From: an uncultured Lachnospiraceae bacterium
Lineage (GTDB): Bacteria > Bacillota > Clostridia > Lachnospirales > Lachnospiraceae
DNA length: 64,000 nucleotides
Direction of reading: 5' to 3'
Assembly (NCBI GenBank): GCA_900551235.1
Contig: URUU01000001.1
Coordinates: 113,444 to 177,443 of the forward strand
The position numbers and the translations under genes were made by a program. The notes below the pieces were generated by a model. The model was not told the DNA's origin. It saw only the letters and a list, made by a program, of their open reading frames with translations, and did not search any database. Each line of letters begins with the position of its first letter. Position 1 is the first letter of the stretch. This document shows, piece after piece, positions 52,001 to 60,590 of this stretch.

Positions 52001-52271
52001 CAAGGTTCGGCAAAAGGGCATCCGGGCGCTCTTTTGCAATAATCTGCTCCAGCCTCTCTACATTCAGTGGCTCGATGTAAGTAACATCGGCGATACCAGG
52101 ATCCGTCATGATCGTTGCCGGATTGGAGTTTACCAGAATGATCTGGTACCCCAGCTGGCGCAATGCCTTACATGCCTGCGTGCCGGAGTAATCAAATTCG
52201 CATGCCTGTCCGATGATGATCGGGCCGGAACCAATAATCAGTACCTTGTGAATATCATTTCTTTTACTCAT
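49053..52271 (-). CDS. carB: Carbamoyl-phosphate synthase, large subunit
   Basis: The 1072-aa enzyme makes carbamoyl phosphate for arginine and pyrimidine synthesis. Two ATP-grasp halves are visible: IIIGQACEFDYSG and INPRTSRSSALASKATGFPI in the first, RIGQGIEFDYCCVHA and LEANPRASRTVPLVSK in the second. An MGS-type allosteric domain occupies the C-terminus (DLVVNTPKG). The ATG at 52271 has AGGAG upstream; the longer frame adds 25 residues. The small subunit gene carA, usually adjacent, is not in the window. Its leader holds a possible 19-codon uORF. Confidence 0.97.
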   Translation of the reverse strand: MSKRNDIHKVLIIGSGPIIIGQACEFDYSGTQACKALRQLGYQIILVNSNPATIMTDPGIADVTYIEPLNVERLEQIIAKERPDALLPNLGGQSGLNLCSELAAAGVLDRYDVKVIGVQVDAIERGEDRIEFKKTMNKLGIEMARSEVAYSVEDALAIADKLGYPVVLRPAYTMGGAGGGLVYNVEELKTVCERGLQASLVGQVLVEESILGWEELELEVVRDAKNNMITVCFIENIDPLGVHTGDSFCSAPMLTISEDVQKELQRQAYKIVEEVEVIGGTNVQFAHDPKSGRIIVIEINPRTSRSSALASKATGFPIALVSAMLASGLTLDEIPCGKYGTLDKYVPDGDYVVIKFARWAFEKFKGVQDKLGTQMRAVGEVMSIGKTYKEAFQKAIRSLEIGRYGLGFAKDFHEKTKEELLKMLSVPTSERQFIMYEALRKHATVDELFELTRIKHYFIEQMKELVEEEEALIAKKGSVPSEEALRQAKLDGFSDKYLSQILEVTEEEIRNARIGYGIEEAWEGVHVSGTKDSAYYYSSYHIKDESKASDNKNKIMILGGGPNRIGQGIEFDYCCVHAAMALKKAGFETIIVNCNPETVSTDYDTSDKLYFEPLTLEDVLSIYKKEKPLGVIAQFGGQTPLNLSAELEKYGVKILGTSPAVIDMAEDRDLFRAMMDKLQIPMPEAGMAVDVDEALAIAERIGYPVMVRPSYVLGGRGMEVVYDPENLKIYMEAAEGVTPDRPILIDRFLRHAMECEADAISDGEHAYVPAVMEHIELAGVHSGDSACIIPSKHISEENLKTIKEYTKKIAEEMHVKGLMNMQYAIEDGVVYVLEANPRASRTVPLVSKVCAISMVPLATEIITSEFTGKESPIKDQKDRKIPYYGVKEAVFPFNMFQEVDPLLGPEMRSTGEVLGLAQSVGEAYFKAQEATKSPLPLSGTVLISVGDREKAEVAEVAKRFHEAGFAIVATKHTKAIIEESGIPAEFVYKMSEGRPNIYDIITNGKVDLVVNTPKGEEEGPDDSYVRRACIKSRVPYITTMAAALASAEGILTVQKQSSREVVSLQDLHARIK

Positions 52272-52305
52272 ATGCTTCTCCTGTCGTTTTGTTTTCTTAC
52301 ATATA

Positions 52306-52365
52306 TCAGATGTTGGATACCTCCGCCTGTATACTTTCAGAGGCATACGTGATTTTTCGTGCCAT
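52306..52365 (-). CDS. Possible 19-codon upstream ORF in the carB leader
   Basis: An ATG frame in the carB leader encodes MARKITYASESIQAEVSNI and stops 34 bp before the carB start. The ribosome-binding site is weak (GAG). It lies just downstream of a TATAAT at 52391-52396. It could be a regulatory leader peptide or chance. Confidence 0.25.
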   Translation of the reverse strand: MARKITYASESIQAEVSNI

Positions 52366-52423
52366 GCATTCTCAAAATCACCCTCGTTTTATTATACATG
52401 ACAATCAGGCAAAAATCTACTGT

Positions 52424-52466
52424 AAAAAAGCAGACAGAGAGATTCTTTTTCTTTCTGTCTGCTTTT
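52424..52466 (-). terminator. Terminator of the second amino-acid ABC operon
   Basis: AAAAGCAGACAGA pairs with TCTGTCTGCTTTT on the minus strand and is followed by more U residues, about 15 bp after the ATPase stop. Confidence 0.88.
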
Positions 52467-52481
52467 GCGTCAATATCCTAT

Positions 52482-53237
52482 TTAATCCTGAAATTTCCCA
52501 AGAAATTCTTTGATTCGCTGGTTGTCGGACGTAAACAGCTCTTCCGGTGTCCCTTCTTCTACGATTACACCTTTTTCCATAAAAACAATATGGTCTGCCA
52601 CGTTTCGTGCAAAATTCATCTCATGTGTTACGATCACCATCGTCATATGTTCTGCTGCCAGGTCTTTGATAACCTTCAAAATCTCACCCGTTAGCTGCGG
52701 GTCAAGAGCTGAAGTTGGCTCATCAAAAAAAAGAATCTTCGGATTCATGCACAGTGCCCTTGCGATGGAAACCCTCTGCTGCTGACCACCCGATAACTGA
52801 TACGGGTAAGCATCCGCTTTATCTTCCAGTCCCATTTTTTTCAGCAGCACTTTTGCCTGCTCCTGTACTTCTTTTCTGTCTCTTTTCTGCACGCGGACCG
52901 GTGCGTCACAGATATTTTTCATCACACTGTAATGGGGAAAAAGATTAAAATTCTGAAAAACCAGACCATAATAACTTTTCAGTTCCTTCAGTTTGCCCGG
53001 CGCTTCATAGACCGCCTCACCGTTCTGACTGTAAGCGGCACGTTCCCCCAGATAAGATAATTCTCCGTCGTCCATCCTTTCCAGCATGGTCGCACAGCGA
53101 AGCAGTGTTGATTTTCCTGAGCCGGACGGACCAATGATCGCTACAACCTGTCCCTCTTTGACATTCAGTGAAATATCTTTGAGCACTTCCAGATTGTCGA
53201 AATGCTTTTTTATATGTTTCATTTCCAGATAATTCAT
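52482..53237 (-). CDS. Polar amino-acid ABC transporter, ATP-binding protein (system 2)
   Basis: The 251-aa ATPase has Walker [10 protein letters not shown], signature LSGGQQQRVSIARAL, Walker [14 protein letters not shown] and THEMNFA. Compared with system 1 it has an insertion near residues 57-85 (LGERAAYSQNGEAVYEA). AGGAGG precedes the ATG, 10 bp after the permease stop. Confidence 0.93.
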   Translation of the reverse strand: MNYLEMKHIKKHFDNLEVLKDISLNVKEGQVVAIIGPSGSGKSTLLRCATMLERMDDGELSYLGERAAYSQNGEAVYEAPGKLKELKSYYGLVFQNFNLFPHYSVMKNICDAPVRVQKRDRKEVQEQAKVLLKKMGLEDKADAYPYQLSGGQQQRVSIARALCMNPKILFFDEPTSALDPQLTGEILKVIKDLAAEHMTMVIVTHEMNFARNVADHIVFMEKGVIVEEGTPEELFTSDNQRIKEFLGKFQD

Positions 53238-53247
53238 AGGTCGCCTC

Positions 53248-53898
53248 CTAACGATAATAACTCAGATGCTTCTCAATCTTCTCCATGATCCATGCAACCA
53301 GGAAATTAAATACATAATAGAAAATACCGGCTGCCACATACGGAATCATACTGGTCTGTGAGGATGCCAGTGCCTTTGCGATCGTAAACATTTCAGATAC
53401 GGCGATTACAAAAGCAAGAGAAGTATCTTTGACCAGCGTGATAACTTCGTTTGTGATCGACGGAAGGATACGCTTGATCACCTGTGGAAGAATGATATGT
53501 ATAAAAGTCTGACTTTTGCTGTAACCTAAAATCTCTGCTGCTTCGTACTGCCCAACCGGCATGGACTCGATTCCGCTTCGATAAATTTCTGCAAAATAAG
53601 CGGCATAGTTAAGCACAAAACCGATCACAACGGCAATATTCCGGTAAAACGGTGAAATTTTAACTCCAAACAGATAGTATGGTCCGAAATAGACCACCAT
53701 CAGCTGCAGCATCAGCGGCGTGCCCCGCATGATTGAAATATATATTTTTGTAATCCCCTGAACAATACGTTTTTTTGACATTCGTCCAAACGCTATGACC
53801 ATACCAAGCGGCAGGGAAAAAAGCAGGGTAATCCCGAAAATCCAGCAGGATGTTGCCATACCCTCTGCCAGCTTGATAAGCATCTGGCTGATACCCAT
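53248..53898 (-). CDS. Polar amino-acid ABC transporter, permease (system 2)
   Basis: The 216-aa membrane protein has IMRGTPLMLQLMVVYF and the coupling loop EAAEILGYSKSQTFIHIILPQV, both typical of the HisM family. Four to five membrane helices are visible. GGAGAA precedes the ATG. It follows the binding-protein gene after a stem-loop. Confidence 0.93.
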   Translation of the reverse strand: MGISQMLIKLAEGMATSCWIFGITLLFSLPLGMVIAFGRMSKKRIVQGITKIYISIMRGTPLMLQLMVVYFGPYYLFGVKISPFYRNIAVVIGFVLNYAAYFAEIYRSGIESMPVGQYEAAEILGYSKSQTFIHIILPQVIKRILPSITNEVITLVKDTSLAFVIAVSEMFTIAKALASSQTSMIPYVAAGIFYYVFNFLVAWIMEKIEKHLSYYR

Positions 53899-53933
53899 AA
53901 TAACTTCTCCTTTCTTTAACCCGTTGTCCGCGT

Positions 53934-53967
53934 AAAGCGGGCTGCCGCAGATGCAGCAGCCCGCTTT
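53934..53967 (-). terminator. Intercistronic stem-loop between the binding-protein and permease genes
   Basis: AAAGCGGGCTGC pairs with GCAGCCCGCTTT, a perfect 12-bp stem with a 10-nt loop, 18 bp after the binding-protein stop. Only three U residues follow on the minus strand. It is probably a partial terminator or RNA stabiliser that favours binding-protein expression. Confidence 0.65.
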
Positions 53968-53984
53968 TTATGTTCTGTTCTGTT

Positions 53985-54881
53985 TTAGAGCGGATTGATC
54001 GTTGTGATATCTTTTCCAAACCATTTTTCAGAAATCTTTGCAGCAGTTCCGTCTGCAGCCATCTCTTCCAGTGTTGCCTGAACTTTGTCGCGAAGCTCGG
54101 TGTTGCCTTTTTTGAAACCAATGCCGTATTCTTCTGCTGCGATCACATCATCCAGTACCTTGAAATCTGCCTTGCGGCTTGTGATCTGGTAACTTGCCAC
54201 TACATCATCCATTGCAATCGCATCTACAGCACCAGATTCCAGATCCATAAATGCCGTATTATAATCTGCAACCGGTGTCAGTGCCGCAAATGTAGCGGTC
54301 AGTTCGCTGTTATCGTTGAGTGCCGCCTCTGCGCTGGAGTCGGTCTGTACTTCTACGTTCTTTCCTGCCAGATCTGCCTCAGAAGTAATATCGGAATCCC
54401 CACGTACAACGAAAACCTGATTATTCTTCATGTACGGCTTGCTCCATTCATAATCATCTTCACGACCATTCATCGTGAAACCATTCCAGATACAGTCAAT
54501 GGTCCCTGCATCCAGTTCCATATCTTTTGCATCCCAGGCAATCGGCTGATATGCGATTGCAAGGTTCAGACGTTTGGCCACTTCAGCCGCCATCTCCAGA
54601 TCAAATCCGGTAAATTCTCCGTCATCTCCGACAAATCCCATCGGTGGAAAATCCTGATCAAATCCTACCGTAAAGGTACCTTCTGTCTTGCTGACATTCG
54701 TCGTTTCTGCATTTGCATTTTCTGTATTTTCGGAATCTGCCGCTGTTTCATCCCCGGAATCAACACTTTCTGCTGTCGTATCGGCTGCCGGCTGTGTCTT
54801 AGCACTCTTAGAACCACATCCTGCCAGCACCGCGGATACCATTGCTGCTGATAAAATAACGCTGACTGCTCTTTTTTTCAT
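53985..54881 (-). CDS. Polar amino-acid ABC transporter, substrate-binding lipoprotein (system 2)
   Basis: The 298-aa product has a lipoprotein signal (MKKRAVSVILSAAMVSAVLAGC, C22), an acidic Asp/Glu/Thr linker and a type II binding fold (DQDFPPMGFVGDDGEF, AGTIDCIWNGFTMNGRED). It resembles basic amino-acid or cystine-type binders, but the ligand is not certain. GAGGATG precedes the ATG. It is the first gene of the operon, behind a strong promoter. Confidence 0.93.
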   Translation of the reverse strand: MKKRAVSVILSAAMVSAVLAGCGSKSAKTQPAADTTAESVDSGDETAADSENTENANAETTNVSKTEGTFTVGFDQDFPPMGFVGDDGEFTGFDLEMAAEVAKRLNLAIAYQPIAWDAKDMELDAGTIDCIWNGFTMNGREDDYEWSKPYMKNNQVFVVRGDSDITSEADLAGKNVEVQTDSSAEAALNDNSELTATFAALTPVADYNTAFMDLESGAVDAIAMDDVVASYQITSRKADFKVLDDVIAAEEYGIGFKKGNTELRDKVQATLEEMAADGTAAKISEKWFGKDITTINPL

Positions 54882-54969
54882 AATATTGTCATCCTCTCTC
54901 TTTGTATCTCCAAGGAATGCTCCTTGTTTACTTTTTCATGCAATCACTCTACCGTGATAAAGCAATCAA

Positions 54970-54998
54970 ATATTAACACATTATTACGGCAATGTCAA
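54970..54998 (-). promoter_or_regulatory. Promoter of amino-acid ABC system 2
   Basis: A perfect minus-strand TTGACA (54993-54998) and TAATAT (54970-54975) have a 17-bp spacer. The -35 touches the stop codon of the upstream gene. Confidence 0.85.
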
Positions 54999-54999
54999 C

Positions 55000-55794
55000 T
55001 TATCTTCTGCTTTTATGATATTTTCTTTTTTCTTCATTCAGAAACTTAAGCAGCGTTTCCTGCGTGGCATTTTCAAACGTTGCTTTTTGGTCAAGTTTTT
55101 CTGTCACCTGTCGCTTTTCCGCTTCGATCTTCTCCCACTGTTCCTTTGGAACGCGCAGCTCTTCCAGACGTTTTTTGCAGTCTTCTTCATTCAGATAAAG
55201 CGGAAGCAGCGCCAGATAACTGCGGTAAACAGCATTGGAACGCACCAGCTCATACGACTGCCACAGACAGTTTGCAGCTTCCTCAAACAGAAACATTCTT
55301 CCATATGCGCCTGCCATATTGTTCAAGACCGTTGCATAAAACTGAAGTCCCAGCTTTCCCTGGCTTTTCTGTCCAAGAATCTGGCGATAAATGGTGATCG
55401 CCCCGGAAAACATTCCGTATTCTACCAGCGAATCTGCTTTTATTTTCCGGCGGATATCTTCCGGCTGCACTTCAAGCCTCGTGATCTGTTCCTGAATACT
55501 GCGATATTCGGCTGCGTTCAGATAGGCGATCTCCCGGAATACAGGCAGAACAAGTTCTGCAATGCTCTCCGCCTCCGGAAGCTTTTCTTTGATTTGAAAT
55601 GCCAGCTTTGACATTCCCAGTTCTTCTGCAAGCCAGTCACATAACTTTGTATTCAGGATGCTCTCGTCCAGAAGACTTATATTTTCCTGGAAATAAAAGC
55701 ACAGTTCTTCTATTGTATAAATGTTTGCATCAATGCTTTCTATATAAAACGGATGCTCTGCCGCTTTTGCGCGGCATAACTGATATGCTGCCAT
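55000..55794 (-). CDS. Helical repeat protein of the DUF5716/DUF5717 cluster
   Basis: The 264-aa product is all-helical and soluble. Residues ~140-225 look like tetratricopeptide repeats (SGAITIYRQILGQKSQGKLG, TVLNNMAGAYGRMFLFEEA). The N-terminal part has FYIESIDANIYTIEELCFYF. I cannot name a family. The ATG at 55794 has AGGGGTG upstream; the longer frame adds 29 residues and overlaps the previous gene. It lies 22 bp after DUF5716 and ends the unit. Confidence 0.78.
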   Translation of the reverse strand: MAAYQLCRAKAAEHPFYIESIDANIYTIEELCFYFQENISLLDESILNTKLCDWLAEELGMSKLAFQIKEKLPEAESIAELVLPVFREIAYLNAAEYRSIQEQITRLEVQPEDIRRKIKADSLVEYGMFSGAITIYRQILGQKSQGKLGLQFYATVLNNMAGAYGRMFLFEEAANCLWQSYELVRSNAVYRSYLALLPLYLNEEDCKKRLEELRVPKEQWEKIEAEKRQVTEKLDQKATFENATQETLLKFLNEEKRKYHKSRR

Positions 55795-55816
55795 TTTTTC
55801 ACCCCTGTCATTTTTA

Positions 55817-56989
55817 TCAGGACAAATGAATATTTGCCTCCCAGATTTTACCGGAAGACGGATATAACTCACCCAGTCCAAGATCTTCTGCTTTTACCTT
55901 GCAGCAATCTGCTGCTGTAAACGATATCGTAAGACGGATTCTTGTCGCTCTTTTCGGTCTGTCCGGAAGCTGGGAAAGAGGCAGCGTATGCTCCATTTCT
56001 TCTCCCTTGACCGTTCTGGAGTAAAGGACAATCTCTTTTATTTCGTTCAGCAGAAATTCGCAGGTATGCCTCGCCATATACCAGTTGATCCCTGCGTTTA
56101 CAAGAGGATAATACCCGTCCTGTCCCCGTATCTCCATCCACATTCCGATATTATGCTGTATCATATCTTCACTCATATAAAGTGTATTCCGGTATGCACC
56201 GGCTCCTTTTTCTTCCATCGCCGCATAGCAGGCCCCTCTGGTATAAAGGTTGTCTCCCCGAAAAACTTTACGCTTCCGGCACAGAAAACGGAGTGACTTA
56301 TCCATCCATCCCTTCTGAAACTCTTCTCCGACCAGATACGCACTGGAAAACGGGGTATTTTCAAACATCTTTTCCAGGTTTTTATGCAGAAGTGTATCCC
56401 GCAGAACACCCCATTCTTCATCGCCCCTGCCTTTTCTTGCCTTATGGTCAAGATAGAGACGAAAACATTTTTCCGCCCTTGCAAGCACCGGTTTTGTCTT
56501 GCGTTCCAGCCAGAAATGCCACGCGGTAATACTGTCCCTTTCATATTCCAGAAGGGCGACATGATACATACACAGTTCTTTTGGCTGATTCATGATATAG
56601 GCAAAAAAACTTTCCAGATGACTTTGCAGAAAAATGTCAGAATCTTCCACTCCGATTCGGGCAAGGGCACTGCGTACAGCATCTGCCCACACACCTTTCA
56701 TTTCGTGCATAGTTACCATGACCGTCATGTCTTTGACACTTCCGGCAGTTTTTAAAAGTGCAAAACAATCCCGGAAAAATCCTTCCAGAACTTCTGCACC
56801 CTGCGAATCTTTTCTCTCGATCAGGGAAAAAAGATTATCCGGTGTTTTTATAAGATAATTATTTGCCTCATTGTTTTCTTTCTGTACAACTGTAATCGGC
56901 TCATTTCCATACTTGCTGCAGAATGTAATCTGGGAAAAATCTCTGCCCAGATCAATTCCCACTGAAATATTCCCCTGTTCTACCAACAT
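55817..56989 (-). CDS. DUF5716-family protein, actin/Hsp70-like ATPase fold suspected
   Basis: The 390-aa product begins with ISVGIDLGRDFSQITFCSKY, which resembles the phosphate-1 loop of the actin/Hsp70/sugar-kinase superfamily (GIDLG-x-S). The middle part has conserved-looking helices (FFRDCFALLKTAGSVKDMTV). The C-terminal ~90 residues include a β-rich part (RATRIRLTISFTAADCCKV). From memory this is Pfam DUF5716, a family without known function. AAAGGA precedes the ATG by about 10 nt, and the gene follows DUF5717 by 29 bp. Confidence 0.8.
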   Translation of the reverse strand: MLVEQGNISVGIDLGRDFSQITFCSKYGNEPITVVQKENNEANNYLIKTPDNLFSLIERKDSQGAEVLEGFFRDCFALLKTAGSVKDMTVMVTMHEMKGVWADAVRSALARIGVEDSDIFLQSHLESFFAYIMNQPKELCMYHVALLEYERDSITAWHFWLERKTKPVLARAEKCFRLYLDHKARKGRGDEEWGVLRDTLLHKNLEKMFENTPFSSAYLVGEEFQKGWMDKSLRFLCRKRKVFRGDNLYTRGACYAAMEEKGAGAYRNTLYMSEDMIQHNIGMWMEIRGQDGYYPLVNAGINWYMARHTCEFLLNEIKEIVLYSRTVKGEEMEHTLPLSQLPDRPKRATRIRLTISFTAADCCKVKAEDLGLGELYPSSGKIWEANIHLS

Positions 56990-57018
56990 AACATGCTGTT
57001 CCTTTCCCCCTCAGGCAT

Positions 57019-60000
57019 CTATCGCACCGGCAAAAAATGCTCTGCCAGCTTTTCTTTTTTGCAATATTCTTTTGCCTGTTTCTTCACTTCATTTTTATTT
57101 TGTTCTACCAGTGCTCTGCACATTTCGTTGATCATACTGTATCGACTGCAGACTTCCTTTTCCTTCGCTGCATCCTCTCTTGGCAGAAGTGTATGCGGTT
57201 CACTTTTAATCTTTCTGCCATCCTGTTCTTCCCATATTGTATAAACCATTTTTTCACCGTAAAACAAAGTGAAATCTTTTTCAAAAATTCCTTCATAAAC
57301 ATTGTGCATCATTTCAGTATGCACAACAGCCGGATCATCCTCACGGTTTTCCATGGTATATGTCAGCATAACTCTTGACTGTGGATTTGTCCGATATTCA
57401 ATGATACTGCGATCCATAAGCTGCATCGTCCGCAGCACAGAAGGTTCCAGCGTCTCAAAAAAACTAAAACACATATGTCTGGCACTGCATTCCTGAAGAA
57501 TCCGCATCATAAGTTCTTTCTGCTGTTCGTTTTTCTCTCCGCACTGTGTGCAATAGCGCAGATAAGCCAGTCTGCAGACCAGGTCCGTCTGCTCTCCCCG
57601 TATAAGCCTTCTTTCAATCTCATCAAATACCGGCTTCTGTACTGCTTTTTCTTTTACAAAATATTCGTATGACATCAAATTCAAATATGCCTGCAACAGA
57701 ATCTTTTTACCGTATTTTCTCCGATAAGATTCAAAAATCTTCTCTGTATCCTCCAGATTCATTCTTTCAAAAGACAGCACGATCAGTATTTTTTCCTCCA
57801 GCAGCATGGTATCCAGCTCAAACTTTCTTCCCGCTTCCCAGAGTTCCTTCATCATCTCCATCGGGCCATCATAAGCTGCAAGCAGATAAGAGAGGACTGC
57901 TTCGTCATATTTCCGATGTACAAAACAATAATAGCAAAGATACAGCAGCATCTCATCTTCGCTTCTGTCCTGCTCCAGAATCCTCCTGCTGCACAGACGT
58001 ACAAGAGCGCCAAGCGATACCCCTTCCGGGCCAAATTTAGCTACCAGCCGAAAAGCTTCTCTGCACATACCTTCGCGCACCAGCAGCTCTACCATTTTCC
58101 CTTTATCAACCTGTGCAAATGCTTTCAGATCCATACTGTGCAGATGTTCGTAAAGGGTGTCATCTTTTTCATTCTCATAGTAATAAGTAAGAATATCTTT
58201 CCGAAGTTGCATTTTGTAACTTTCCTGAACATCCACAAACTCCAGCAAGTCCATGAAATCCGGAATATCCTCTGCAGTAATCTTCTGTGTACGCTGGGCT
58301 TCCGTACAGAAATACAGCAGAAATCCAGGACTTTTAGGTGCAATCTTACGGCACATGGAAAACATGTCACCGCCTTCTAAAAGCCTTGTTACCTGATAAT
58401 CAAAGCCTTTTGCATGCCATCTTCCTTCCCGGTCAATAATAAAAATACAGGCATCTCTCGTATAAATCTGAACGTTTGCTGTATGATGGGAAAAAACTGC
58501 CGTCTGAACGGCATCCAACTGGCGATGTACCACTGCTACGGCACAGGCCTCCTCTGATTCACAGGATATCTCGCAGGTAAAGAGCGCATGTGAAAGGTTT
58601 TCTGCCATTTTGGTATTTAACATGGAAGCATTTAGGAATTCCTGATAAATGCATGCCAGCTCCCGGTTCATCCGTCCTTTTGCCAACTGATCCACCATGA
58701 ATTTTTCTATAGAAGCGCGGTAATGATCGTATGTTTTTTCATCTTTATACTTATTTTCTATGATATTTTTATAAAGAACAGCTCTTTTTTCATAATCCAG
58801 ACTGCTGTTGTCATAGGAGAAATACATACGGATCATCTGCGGAAGCAGCCCACTGCGGTCTTTTCCCATGGATTCTGCATAATATTCATACAAGCCTGTG
58901 AGCCGCAGCCCTTCAGACACTCCTTTTTCGTACCAGTTAAAATATGCGGTACCTGTCTTATGCCCTTTGATCAGCAGACCACAGATCGCACTGACAACAC
59001 TCTTTGAAGGATATTTCGAATGGCAGTAGCACAATATCTGATACATTGTCTTATCATACCTGCGCAATCTTCCTGCGAGATCCGCCACCTGCATGACGAT
59101 CTCTTTGTCCAGAAGGTCATTTCTGCAGATAAAGCGCAGAACCTGTATCTCAAAATCATCCAGTTTTTTCAATAAAAGCGGATATTTCTGGAAAAGGGTA
59201 TAGGCTTCCAAATACATCACTCTGCTGCGGCATCCCATCTCATACTGTCTGCGAATTGCTTCCAGTTTCTGGGAAGGATGCTGGATCAGATTTTCCTGCA
59301 AATAAAGCAAAACCCACTGTAAAACCCATTCTTCCTGATTTTTCAGATAAAGATCCTGTATTTTTCCTTCTATATAATCTACATATTTCTGATCTTTATT
59401 ATAGAGTGTCGTCAGATACTGGTAATATCCCTGAACTTTCGGAACATTTGGAATCTTTCTTTTTTGTTCCAGTTTTTCAAGCAGGGTACAGGCGATCTCC
59501 GGCTGATCTGCCGCAAAATAAATCTGTACCTGATACAGCCGGACCATAATATCTTTCCCGCCCGCCTGCTCATAATGTGCAAAATCATCTTCTGCCTGCG
59601 CAATCCAGGTATTGATCGGGATCCTTTTTAAACGGAAATCCAGATAATCCCGATACAGACTCTCAACAGCCTTTTTCTGTACATAATTTCTCATATCCGG
59701 TTCTCTGCGCGGAACTGATTTTGCAGTAACTTCAAATGTTTCCTTCCACCTGCCACACTTAAGAGTAATCCTTCCGAAATTATAACCGGCATGCATTTTT
59801 GATGGATCGATCAGATAATCAAGAGAGAACGTGCTTCCCAGGAAATCTTCTGCCAATATCGTCTCATGTTCAGGGCGCAGAAATGCCGCATCGGAAGTCA
59901 CCTCGATTTTAAAATACCCCCACCCATTCTTAACAATTTCCAGTTTTTCACGGATCGTAGCAGATATCTCCTGGAACTTGTGTTTTTGCTTTTTGGTTTC

Positions 60001-60579
60001 AAAACGGATTTCCTCTTTTCTTCCTGTCCCAACCAGAAAAGCTTCCATCAGTTCTATATCCATCGGCCTGTTTTTCAGTCCACGAAAGAGTGCCTCATAC
60101 TGTGGGTATTGTTTTTCAATCATCCATCCGAAGTCGGAGGAGCAAAAAATCGTATAAGCTTTTTCATAGTCCTCCTTTGCAAGCTTTACAAAAGTATCCA
60201 GTGTTAAATTTTCTCCATCCGGCAGCACTCGTTTATTTCTGCCAAGCCGAAAAGAAAAAGGAAGCTTTTTTTCACCCATATTGGTACAGACTGTAAAAAA
60301 ACCTTCCAGAACATCTCCTGCCTTCATCCCTGTAAAGTCCACATCAAAAGAAATTCTGGGTTCCAGACCGGAAAAGTCCCGTGGTTCACATGCCACGCGT
60401 GCATCTGAGGAATAAAGAAATCCTTTTATTTTCTTCTGTTCACTGTTCCGGACCGCAAAACTCCCGAAGAATTTTTCTCCCGGTTTTACACTGGCCCGAA
60501 TCTCATCACAGGAGAAAAACACTTCGGGAGTCTTATATTCGTATATTCCATTCACCAGTTCTTCTATTCTTCGTTTCAT
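57019..60579 (-). CDS. DUF5717-family giant protein
   Basis: The 1186-aa product has an N-terminal Ig-like β region (VKPGEKFFGSFAVRNSEQ, SFDVDFTGMKAGDVLEGFF; residues ~25-115). A second β region lies near 220-305 (YFKIEVTSDAAFL). A very long helical-repeat region of TPR-like hairpins (~310-1060) follows, and then a β-rich end (RVMLTYTMENREDDPAVVH). From memory this matches DUF5717, usually beside DUF5716. No signal peptide or membrane helix is visible. The ATG at 60579 has GGAG 5 nt upstream; an ATG overlapping the nrdR stop is the alternative start. It is co-transcribed with nrdR. Confidence 0.8.
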   Translation of the reverse strand: MKRRIEELVNGIYEYKTPEVFFSCDEIRASVKPGEKFFGSFAVRNSEQKKIKGFLYSSDARVACEPRDFSGLEPRISFDVDFTGMKAGDVLEGFFTVCTNMGEKKLPFSFRLGRNKRVLPDGENLTLDTFVKLAKEDYEKAYTIFCSSDFGWMIEKQYPQYEALFRGLKNRPMDIELMEAFLVGTGRKEEIRFETKKQKHKFQEISATIREKLEIVKNGWGYFKIEVTSDAAFLRPEHETILAEDFLGSTFSLDYLIDPSKMHAGYNFGRITLKCGRWKETFEVTAKSVPRREPDMRNYVQKKAVESLYRDYLDFRLKRIPINTWIAQAEDDFAHYEQAGGKDIMVRLYQVQIYFAADQPEIACTLLEKLEQKRKIPNVPKVQGYYQYLTTLYNKDQKYVDYIEGKIQDLYLKNQEEWVLQWVLLYLQENLIQHPSQKLEAIRRQYEMGCRSRVMYLEAYTLFQKYPLLLKKLDDFEIQVLRFICRNDLLDKEIVMQVADLAGRLRRYDKTMYQILCYCHSKYPSKSVVSAICGLLIKGHKTGTAYFNWYEKGVSEGLRLTGLYEYYAESMGKDRSGLLPQMIRMYFSYDNSSLDYEKRAVLYKNIIENKYKDEKTYDHYRASIEKFMVDQLAKGRMNRELACIYQEFLNASMLNTKMAENLSHALFTCEISCESEEACAVAVVHRQLDAVQTAVFSHHTANVQIYTRDACIFIIDREGRWHAKGFDYQVTRLLEGGDMFSMCRKIAPKSPGFLLYFCTEAQRTQKITAEDIPDFMDLLEFVDVQESYKMQLRKDILTYYYENEKDDTLYEHLHSMDLKAFAQVDKGKMVELLVREGMCREAFRLVAKFGPEGVSLGALVRLCSRRILEQDRSEDEMLLYLCYYCFVHRKYDEAVLSYLLAAYDGPMEMMKELWEAGRKFELDTMLLEEKILIVLSFERMNLEDTEKIFESYRRKYGKKILLQAYLNLMSYEYFVKEKAVQKPVFDEIERRLIRGEQTDLVCRLAYLRYCTQCGEKNEQQKELMMRILQECSARHMCFSFFETLEPSVLRTMQLMDRSIIEYRTNPQSRVMLTYTMENREDDPAVVHTEMMHNVYEGIFEKDFTLFYGEKMVYTIWEEQDGRKIKSEPHTLLPREDAAKEKEVCSRYSMINEMCRALVEQNKNEVKKQAKEYCKKEKLAEHFLPVR

Positions 60580-60590
60580 GTTTTCTCCAT

